DNA of 10,379 nucleotides. Source: Akkermansiaceae bacterium. Lineage in GTDB: Bacteria > Verrucomicrobiota > Verrucomicrobiia > Verrucomicrobiales > Akkermansiaceae. This document shows positions 5,588 to 10,379 of this stretch, piece after piece; the first letter of the stretch is position 1, and every line of letters begins with the position of its first letter. Below the pieces are notes generated by a model. That model had not been told where the DNA came from, did not search any database, and was given only the letters and a program-made list of their open reading frames with translations. Where the stretch lies: NCBI GenBank assembly GCA_014379305.1, contig JACMMB010000282.1, positions 1 through 10,379 of the forward strand. Direction: 5' to 3'. Position numbers and translations under genes: made by a program.

Positions 5588-6714
5588 ATTCATGTTACAG
5601 ACGAAATCCGGCACCACCCCCGTCGTCCTGTGCGGAGTGCGGTATTCTGTCGGAATGCGGAGGATGGGATGACGAGCGTCGTCATCGGGGGTGTTTTCAA
5701 CGCTGCGAAGGGTGCTTTGATACCGAATGCGACTACACCTGCCCCGCCAACCCCATCCTGTTCGGCCGGTCGGTGGAGGAAGTCGGTGGCTTGGGGAAAC
5801 TTCCCGTCAGGCTCGCTTCCATTGACTCCGGCGCGAACGCCCTTCCGTGGTACATTCCCCAAATCGATCACGGCAGCCAGCGTTTGAGGATTCTGAAGGA
5901 ACAGGTTGTTTCCATTCCTCTGTATCGCCTGTGCAGGTTCAACCGTCATGGCAGGCTTGAGCTGGTGCATCGCTCGCGTTCCGCGCTTCTCAACGCCTTC
6001 AAACTGTCCGAGAGGGCGGCGATCCTCGTCACAAGTGTGTGCAAGGATCGGTGGATCGAGGGATTTTATGACTCGCGGCGGTTGATTTTGCCGCAACTCA
6101 AGGAGCTGGGACTTTTTGCCATGACTGCTCCCAACTTTTCCTTCGTCAGGGATAGCCCGAGATCCAATTCGGTCTGGAACCAGACAAAGATGTTCCGGGT
6201 GATCGAAGACATGACTGACGCCGGCATCGCTGTGGTTCCGCACCTCCAGGCTCAAACCAAAAAGGATTGGACGAGATTGCAGGAGGTCTACGCCGAGTTT
6301 CCAGACGTCCGGCACGCCTGCTTGGAATTCCAGACGGGTCTTAATCAAGAAGATCCGGATTTCCCTGCTCGCGAGGTCTACAAAGGGCATTTCATGGACT
6401 TCCAGCAATCAACAGGAGGTCGCGTCCATCCGATCGTGCTCGCCGGCTACCGCGAGATCGGCTTCTTCGGCGAAATTTGCCAATCGTATTCGATGGTGGA
6501 TGCCTGCGCGTTCGTAAAGACCGTCAACTATCAGGAAGCAAGGGTGTTCAGCGACGGAAAGCTGAGGTGGCGGCAGGCCGGGTTGGAAATGCAAAAGACC
6601 ATGGCGGCTCTGCTGGAGCAGAACATTGCCCAACAGCGTGAATATCTGCTCCGCAGGAATGGCCTGAGTGCCGATGGCCGTTCGTTGACTCCGTCACTTC
6701 TGCCCGCCGCATGA
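5584..6714 (+). CDS. Cys-cluster protein with a possible TIM-barrel-like enzyme domain
   Basis: The 376-aa protein starts with a dense cysteine cluster: C16-x2-C19-x5-C25-x11-C37-x3-C41-x2-C44-x4-C49-x3-C53-P. Eight cysteines in 38 residues suggest zinc or Fe-S ligation. The rest alternates strands and helices, with APNFSFVRDSPR (182-193), DAGIAVVPHLQA (212-223), a strand ending LEFQTGL (247-253), VHPIVLAGYREIG (281-293) and VDACAFVKTVNYQEARVF (305-322). Each follows a helix, as in a beta-alpha barrel. The NFS...P...N...G-i-x-V-v-P order recalls DUF4417 phage proteins and more remotely TGT-type barrels, but I cannot assign a family. It is the last gene of the operon, with an ATGA overlap with the gene before it, and its end overlaps the convergent peptidase gene by 21 bp. 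It is the best candidate effector or enzyme of the set; the activity is unknown. Confidence 0.8.
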   Translation: MNSCYRRNPAPPPSSCAECGILSECGGWDDERRHRGCFQRCEGCFDTECDYTCPANPILFGRSVEEVGGLGKLPVRLASIDSGANALPWYIPQIDHGSQRLRILKEQVVSIPLYRLCRFNRHGRLELVHRSRSALLNAFKLSERAAILVTSVCKDRWIEGFYDSRRLILPQLKELGLFAMTAPNFSFVRDSPRSNSVWNQTKMFRVIEDMTDAGIAVVPHLQAQTKKDWTRLQEVYAEFPDVRHACLEFQTGLNQEDPDFPAREVYKGHFMDFQQSTGGRVHPIVLAGYREIGFFGEICQSYSMVDACAFVKTVNYQEARVFSDGKLRWRQAGLEMQKTMAALLEQNIAQQREYLLRRNGLSADGRSLTPSLLPAA

Positions 6715-7245
6715 TGGAGGGAGGATTTCATATCCGGTGAGGACCTCCCACGAATCCGCTTTGTGGTGCCGGGCCAATGGATCCCCGACAAGTGACCTCC
6801 AGTGGGCGCTTGGCAGCCATTTCGGCCAGTTCACATCAAAGATGAAATCATCGATGACGGCGACCCAGTGTGTTTCCGTAAGCCCACTGCCGCGGAACGT
6901 CCGTTTCGCTGGCGTGTAGGTCCGCTGGAGTAGAGCGACCCCTTGCGGAGGAAGCTGACGAGGATGCTTTTTAAATTCCACGCCAATCTGGCGAAGGCTG
7001 GATTCCATCATCCTGCGGTTCATCCACGGTGTTTTGAACTCTCTCGTGGCTTCCGCGACGGCATCAGGAAGGAAAAGGGCGCTCAGTGCAGCCGGGCCAC
7101 AGGAGGTCGATCCAACGAAAAAACCGGAAACATGCTTGTCCAGGAAACTGGTGATGGCGGCATCCGCCCGCCAGTAACCCTCGACAGACGGATAAACCGA
7201 CTGACGTAGCATGGCGATGGCGGGCGCGAGAGCAAATGCTTGCAT
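6694..7245 (-). CDS. Papain-like / C39-like cysteine peptidase domain protein
   Basis: This 183-aa protein has the layout of a minimal papain-fold peptidase. The nucleophile motif STSCGPAALSAL (46-57, C49) starts a helix, and THWVAVIDDFIFDVNWPKW (125-143) provides the His (H126) and an Asp/Asn (D137 or N139) for the third position. The order Cys, then H-W-V-A-V, then D-x-N matches C39-like and related bacterial cysteine peptidases. No ATP-binding cassette, signal peptide or membrane segment is attached. The gene converges on the four-gene operon, and its 3' end overlaps the last gene by 21 bp, with no terminator between them. The ATG at 7245 lacks a Shine-Dalgarno; Met12 is an alternative start. 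It could be a stand-alone peptidase, a maturation factor or a toxin-like effector. The fold is fairly sure, the role is not. Confidence 0.75.
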   Translation of the reverse strand: MQAFALAPAIAMLRQSVYPSVEGYWRADAAITSFLDKHVSGFFVGSTSCGPAALSALFLPDAVAEATREFKTPWMNRRMMESSLRQIGVEFKKHPRQLPPQGVALLQRTYTPAKRTFRGSGLTETHWVAVIDDFIFDVNWPKWLPSAHWRSLVGDPLARHHKADSWEVLTGYEILPPSCGGQK

Positions 7246-7570
7246 GTCTTGAAACTAAGGAAAGCCGTAATATTGGTCTAGGTAAAGCGTTGAAATTCGA
7301 CCCAGAACCGAAGTGGTATTCTCAGTGTCTTGTTTCACCCTCGGGAAGTGCAAAGGTTTTAGGCACCGTCGACCAGTCGACACACGCAAAATAGTGATGA
7401 TTCTCCGCGGCGAATGGGCAGCATGGTAGAATGGCCAACAGCCCACGTCGCGGACCTCTGAGGGGATTGGCTGCGACAATGCGGCAGTAAGAGGCGAATC
7501 GCTGGATTCATTTAGCATCCACCTTCGCAATTTCGAGGCAGATATCCTTAAAAGCCGTCCGGTTCAGCGG
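7246..7570. other. Intergenic region with no recognised gene
   Basis: A 91-codon minus-strand frame (7255-7530) crosses this stretch, but its composition is irregular and it shows no motif or ribosome-binding site. The only local structure I see is GTCGAC-CA-GTCGAC at 7368-7381, a self-complementary pair of hexamers. The promoter of the cysteine peptidase should lie near 7260-7300, where AATATTAC occurs on the minus strand, but no full consensus is present. Confidence 0.4.
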
Positions 7571-7936
7571 CTAGCTTTCCAGGATCTCCTTGAGCAGCTC
7601 GCGCCAGAGCTCGGCGGCAGCGGCATCGGGTTCGGCGGCGGGCAAGGGGAGTTTGCCAGAGTCCGGAAGCTTGCTGTTAGCGAGGACGGCGGCCACCGAG
7701 GGGTCGCCCGACCGGAGCGCGGCGGCTTCGCCGAATCTCAACAATCCGCGGAGCACGGCGGAGCGAGACACACCGCCTTCCTTGTGATTGCTGGCAATTC
7801 GGGCGAGGCGGTCCGCGCGTTCGAGCGCTTCTCGCCCCAACGCGAAAGTCCCGCGGGTGCTGGTTGGCGGTCGCAGATTTCGCTCATAATTGGGGCCTCG
7901 TTTGGATGTGTCGGGTGCTGCTTCATCGGGAATCAT
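7571..7936 (-). CDS. Probable ribbon-helix-helix DNA-binding protein
   Basis: The middle of this 121-aa protein fits the ribbon-helix-helix fold of antitoxins and plasmid repressors. A short strand TRGTFALG (27-34) is followed by helix EALERADRLARIA (36-48), a turn, then helix SRSAVLRGLLRFGEAAA (57-73) beginning with the typical S-R-S cap. An unusual Ala and Pro-rich linker (about 79-108) leads to an amphipathic C-terminal helix (109-121), which might bind a partner. Both neighbours are well separated and no toxin gene overlaps it, so a toxin-antitoxin pair is not evident. Two inverted repeats lie just upstream (7952-7978 and 7987-8009), suitable for autoregulation and control of the divergent GIY-YIG gene. 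No Shine-Dalgarno precedes the ATG, so the start could be further in. Confidence 0.65.
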   Translation of the reverse strand: MIPDEAAPDTSKRGPNYERNLRPPTSTRGTFALGREALERADRLARIASNHKEGGVSRSAVLRGLLRFGEAAALRSGDPSVAAVLANSKLPDSGKLPLPAAEPDAAAAELWRELLKEILES

Positions 7937-7951
7937 TGAAAGGAAGCGTGC

Positions 7952-7978
7952 GTAATTTTGCGACGCCCGTCAAATTAC
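7952..7978. promoter_or_regulatory. Inverted repeat GTAATTT-13-AAATTAC
   Basis: GTAATTT (7952-7958) and AAATTAC (7972-7978) are perfect inverted copies around 13 nt. The repeat begins 16 bp upstream of the ribbon-helix-helix ATG and overlaps the likely promoter, a natural operator position. No binding data support it. Confidence 0.4.
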
Positions 7979-7986
7979 AGTTGCTT

Positions 7987-8009
7987 TGGTTACGACGTAA
8001 GCGTAACCA
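7987..8009. promoter_or_regulatory. Inverted repeat TGGTTACG-7-CGTAACCA, candidate operator
   Basis: TGGTTACG (7987-7994) and CGTAACCA (8002-8009) are perfect 8-bp inverted copies spaced by 7 nt (23 bp in all, centres about 15 bp apart), near one and a half helical turns. It lies between the divergent ribbon-helix-helix and GIY-YIG genes, where one dimeric regulator could control both. It could also be a hairpin in a leader RNA, but no T tract follows. Confidence 0.5.
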
Positions 8010-8070
8010 TATTCCGGCGGTCGGCGCGTCTTGATTCCGGCCAATACCTTCAAATACCCACCCTACCCTG

Positions 8071-8427
8071 ATGAATTGGCAGACGAACCACACCCCCGCC
8101 CCCGAGCTTTGGACCTGCGTGGTCTATGCGATCGAGCTCCACCTCTCCGTGCTGAAGGATTCCGCGTTCATGAACGCGAATCCTCGCTACGTCGCCGGGA
8201 TGAGTTGTTTTTACATCGGGATGACAAGCCTGTTAGTTGAGGAGAGATACCTCCAGCACACGCTTGGGACAAAAAACGTCGCCCGTATTCCCCATGTTTA
8301 CGGCCGCAAGCTCCGCCAAGACATGGTGCCGCAGCGCACACCCACCCGCCGGACCTGGGCTATGCGCCAAGAAAAAACCCTCGCCTTGCAGCTCCGAGCT
8401 CAAGGTTATGGAATATGGCAGGCTTGA
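8071..8427 (+). CDS. GIY-YIG superfamily domain protein
   Basis: The 118-aa protein aligns by eye with the GIY-YIG nuclease fold. VVYAIEL (17-23) stands for the first GIY strand and CFYIGMTS (46-53) for the YIG strand. EERYLQH (57-63) supplies the catalytic-type Arg and a His, and E101 in the RQEKTLALQLRAQGY helix (99-113) is the expected metal ligand. The segment between GIY and YIG is about 23 residues, against about 10 in most members. No DNA-binding or partner domain is attached, as in the UvrC-N/URI-like single-domain group. The fold is known for nicking or cutting DNA, though many small members have no assigned substrate. The first strand lacks the literal GIY and has Ala-Ile instead. 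No Shine-Dalgarno precedes the ATG. A strong terminator lies 49 bp after the stop, so it is monocistronic. Confidence 0.75.
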   Translation: MNWQTNHTPAPELWTCVVYAIELHLSVLKDSAFMNANPRYVAGMSCFYIGMTSLLVEERYLQHTLGTKNVARIPHVYGRKLRQDMVPQRTPTRRTWAMRQEKTLALQLRAQGYGIWQA

Positions 8428-8475
8428 TACTCGGGCACCTTTGAAACTTGCCTTAGCGAGCCTAACCAATAGGAG

Positions 8476-8512
8476 GCACCGGGTGGATCGCAAGATCCCC
8501 CGGTGCTTTTTT
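8476..8512 (+). terminator. Rho-independent terminator of the GIY-YIG gene
   Basis: GCACCGGGTGGATC (8476-8489) pairs with GATCCCCCGGTGC (8494-8506) in a 13-bp stem with one bulged T and a GCAA loop, followed by TTTTTT (8507-8512). It is oriented to end plus-strand transcription 49 bp past the stop codon. The minus-strand ATPase operon ends at 8561 and would have no T tract from this hairpin. Confidence 0.9.
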
Positions 8513-8560
8513 GTTGATCGGGAGCCTGTTATCTCGCCGGCCCGCGCGGGATGGATTGCT

Positions 8561-9481
8561 TCACGGATAGCGGGTCAGATAAGTCCATGCATTCGTGTTG
8601 TTACGGTGCACCGCATACTCCGCGGCCCAGACGTCGGCGAGGATTTCCTCGAAGATTCGCATGCCTAGGCATTCCTCGAGCGCCATTTCGATGGCCGGCG
8701 TACAGGCGCGCAAGAAAGAATCGACGAGGGTTTTCGGCAACCGCGCGATGATGGATGCCGCAACCTGTTGATATTCGCGCTTGGTCATCGGATCCAGATA
8801 GATGACGTCGCGCCTGAATCGCTGCAGGAGCTCGGGACTGATAGACTGGAGAATTTGGCGCCGGTCGGGTCGCCGGTCCGCAGATGTCGTGGAGTTAAAG
8901 CCGAGTTGTTGACGGTTTTCCTGCCAACCCCCCATCCAGGCACCAGCACCGATGACAAAGAACCGCGTCCGTAGTTTTTCCCGGATATCCGCCATCATGA
9001 AATCCTGCGTGAGCTCTCCGGAATGAAGTCCGGCCAGTTCCTCGAGCTTCGAGATTCCGGAAGGCACCACCGCGGCATTGGGCACGCGACCATCTAACAG
9101 GTCGTGAGTCTCTAGCCTCACGGAGTTCAACCAATCCGACCCGCTGCCTGATAGCTTGTCGAGCTCGTCGGTGAAGATCACCCCCGAATCGTGTTGGTGA
9201 ATCCAGTCGGCTAACAACTTAAAAGTGTGTGTCTCACTGCGGGCACCCAGTACGATCCAGTTAGCCATATTGGCTTCCCAGAAAGGGAGATTGCACTGCC
9301 TGGCAAGTTCCTTGGCGATATGACTCTTGCCAGTGCCCGAGGGGCCAATCAGTAACACTGATGTCCGCGGACGGAATGGCAGTCGTTTGCAGATCCCGCT
9401 CGTCGCCAAATCGACCAAGGGACGGAGCTTTTCAAGTGCTTGCTCCTGCCCCGGTGATAAAACAATCTTGGACGTCGTCAT
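8561..9481 (-). CDS. ClpX-like AAA+ ATPase
   Basis: The 306-aa protein is a single AAA+ module. Walker A is GPSGTGKS (46-53) and Walker B is VIFTDELDKL (101-110, with D105 and E106). RFFVIGAGAWMGGW (173-186) fits the sensor-1 strand of ClpX, which reads I-C-G-G-A-F there. SPELLQRFRRD (215-225) matches the ClpX segment P-E-F-x-G-R carrying the arginine finger. A helical small domain completes the C-terminus. It lacks the N-terminal zinc domain of ClpX, and I see no ClpP-binding I-G-F loop, so it probably works as a remodelling ATPase or DNA-linked machine rather than a protease unloader. Its ATG overlaps the upstream ORF stop (ATGA), so the two are translationally coupled. No ClpP or vWA gene lies in the window. 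The fold is certain, the clade probable, the client unknown. Confidence 0.9.
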   Translation of the reverse strand: MTTSKIVLSPGQEQALEKLRPLVDLATSGICKRLPFRPRTSVLLIGPSGTGKSHIAKELARQCNLPFWEANMANWIVLGARSETHTFKLLADWIHQHDSGVIFTDELDKLSGSGSDWLNSVRLETHDLLDGRVPNAAVVPSGISKLEELAGLHSGELTQDFMMADIREKLRTRFFVIGAGAWMGGWQENRQQLGFNSTTSADRRPDRRQILQSISPELLQRFRRDVIYLDPMTKREYQQVAASIIARLPKTLVDSFLRACTPAIEMALEECLGMRIFEEILADVWAAEYAVHRNNTNAWTYLTRYP

Positions 9482-9888
9482 TGGTTAACGGTCCTTTCTT
9501 TTCGGTTTGTGACAACGAGTAGCTCGCCCCTCAGCCAGACGTCCCACAATCGTTCGAATTTTTCCAAGTCGAAGAACCGGCTTATGAGTTGACCGGGGGC
9601 TGCTGTCGTCCCGAAATCGACGCGTAGGAGATCCGTCGATCCGATCCGGTGGGATCTGATTTTCCAGATTTTGATTTTTCCCTTGTGGATCTCTGTTAGT
9701 ATGGATGTGGCTTGCAACTTGATGCTGCGGATATGCTTTCGGTGTAGTTTGATTGCTCTCATGGCAAGGCCCCATTCGGCATCAGGCAGGCGTCGGAGCG
9801 GCAACGCAACGGGGACCAGCCAGCAATCCGATAAGCTCCCTCGCGAAATGTTCGCGCGGAATTCATTCGTTTTAAAAAACTTCCACAA
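9478..9888 (-). CDS. Hypothetical protein coupled to the AAA+ ATPase
   Basis: I do not recognise this ORF (136 aa from a TTG at 9888). It is basic, with a central lysine and histidine-rich segment MRAIKLHRKHIRSIKL (43-58). A strand-rich part follows, and residues 104-127 look helical with several Trp, Phe and Leu. It ends with an ATGA overlap with the AAA+ ATPase, so it is the partner or adaptor of that enzyme in an operon. The start is doubtful: the frame is open back to 9912, TTG is the only start codon before Met43, and the nearest AAGGA lies about 20 nt away, too far for normal initiation. The frame is also identical to that of the partial gene upstream, from which it is separated by a single TAA. 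It may therefore be the C-terminal part of one longer gene. Confidence 0.55.
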   Translation of the reverse strand: MWKFFKTNEFRANISRGSLSDCWLVPVALPLRRLPDAEWGLAMRAIKLHRKHIRSIKLQATSILTEIHKGKIKIWKIRSHRIGSTDLLRVDFGTTAAPGQLISRFFDLEKFERLWDVWLRGELLVVTNRKERTVNQ

Positions 9889-9912
9889 GTCGGGTTGGAA
9901 GCTACGTTCCTT

Positions 9913-10379
9913 TTATTGGGGCAGAAACTCGCAGATCGGAGCGAGGATCGCCGCATGGATGGCGCGCGAGGCCGACATAACATGCAGCCTGACTTCCTCC
10001 GACGGTTTGAGCAGGTGGCCGCCATTGCGAGATCCCGAGAGGGCCGGAAACAAATCGGGTGGGAGCTCGGCGACTTGACCACTATTTCTGATAAAAGCAA
10101 GGGCCCCCTGCGACAAATATTTGGGAACCCAAGACTCAATGAGCGGGACATTGAGAAGCCGCAGCGGGGCACAGCCTGCATGAGGACCCCACGTCCGAAA
10201 CAGTCCTCGCGCAAATGAAATGCCAATGGACTGGAACGGCTCGCAAGCCATCGTTGCGCTAAAGATATTCGGGAGATCCTGCCGAATGGGGATGAGCGCG
10301 GCGATTGTTGTGGCTTGGGAAATACCACAATAATCCAATACCTCAAGCATCGGATCGCGCGGACTGAAACCGGTTTTCA
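9913..10379 (-). CDS. Partial hypothetical protein, 5' end outside the window
   Basis: The frame is open from the right edge to a TAA at 9913-9915, giving at least 154 residues; the ATG at 10350 is internal or an optional start, as the upstream codons (KTGFSPRDP) also look coding. I do not recognise a family. The visible part has hydrophobic helices, a Pro-rich middle and a His-rich stretch near the end, but no catalytic motif I can name. The protein-like composition of this frame, against Ser, Arg and Pro-rich readings in the others, is the support for it. It precedes an ORF in the same frame and then the AAA+ ATPase, so it is probably the first or an inner gene of that operon. The sequence ends too soon to judge more. 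Confidence 0.55.
   Translation of the reverse strand, partial: KTGFSPRDPMLEVLDYCGISQATTIAALIPIRQDLPNIFSATMACEPFQSIGISFARGLFRTWGPHAGCAPLRLLNVPLIESWVPKYLSQGALAFIRNSGQVAELPPDLFPALSGSRNGGHLLKPSEEVRLHVMSASRAIHAAILAPICEFLPQ

Noticed and set aside
5590..6408. 272-codon minus-strand frame antisense to the Cys-cluster gene
   Set aside because: The sense strand gives an ordered cysteine cluster and an operon overlap; this frame is a shadow of high-GC coding DNA.
7255..7530. 91-codon minus-strand frame between the peptidase and RHH genes
   Set aside because: Irregular composition, no motif and no plausible ribosome-binding site.
8237..8668. 143-codon plus-strand frame over the GIY-YIG end, the terminator and the ATPase end
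   Set aside because: It runs through a strong terminator and is antisense to the AAA+ gene.
9759..10346. 195-codon minus-strand frame at the right edge
   Set aside because: Its Ser, Arg, Pro and Cys-rich translation is that of an out-of-frame shadow; the other minus frame is more protein-like and stays open to the edge.
1..10379. CRISPR array, tRNA or rRNA genes, insertion sequence
   Set aside because: I saw no regularly spaced repeats, no T-arm consensus with a cloverleaf, and no transposase or terminal inverted repeats. The inspection was by eye, so a degenerate copy could be missed.

Overview
The window is bacterial, with a GC content that looks like the high 50s percent (by eye). Genes are short, dense and mostly without a strong Shine-Dalgarno. 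The content is accessory rather than housekeeping: no ribosomal, tRNA or core metabolic gene is visible. It includes a small protein of a type I know from plasmids and integrative elements, a ribbon-helix-helix protein, a GIY-YIG domain protein, an AAA+ ATPase operon and an unrecognised four-gene operon. The host phylum cannot be fixed; Verrucomicrobiota or a relative is a guess.

Layout: 1-428 has no convincing gene but carries an intrinsic terminator (162-195) and two other strong hairpins. A minus-strand gene (429-1514) and a plus-strand gene (2282-2902) point away from each other. Both encode tandem 24-residue helical repeats with one shared consensus. The long gap between them holds a 17-bp hairpin flanked by A and T tracts, and a candidate promoter for the second gene. 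A minus-strand 98-aa protein with the SGDWGE and TEADRS motifs follows (3035-3331).

The most interesting block is 3689-6714 on the plus strand. Four genes overlap end to start (68, 10 and 4 nt): a GHKL-fold ATPase, a STAS-like (DUF4325-type) protein with a C-terminal winged helix, an unrecognised 130-aa protein, and a 376-aa protein with an eight-cysteine N-terminal cluster followed by a possible TIM-barrel-like enzyme domain. A convergent minus-strand papain-like/C39-like cysteine peptidase (6694-7245) overlaps the last gene by 21 bp. The ATPase plus STAS-like pair suggests a nucleotide-dependent switch acting through the winged helix, with the Cys-rich protein as possible effector. That is inference, and the set could be an undescribed signalling or defence system.

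Further right, a minus-strand ribbon-helix-helix gene (7571-7936) and a plus-strand GIY-YIG gene (8071-8427, with a strong terminator at 8476-8512) diverge around two inverted repeats that are good operator candidates. The right edge is a minus-strand operon: a partial unknown gene (9913 to beyond 10379), a second unknown ORF (9478-9888) and a ClpX-like AAA+ ATPase (8561-9481). The first two lie in the same frame, separated by one TAA and no good start, so they may be one interrupted gene.
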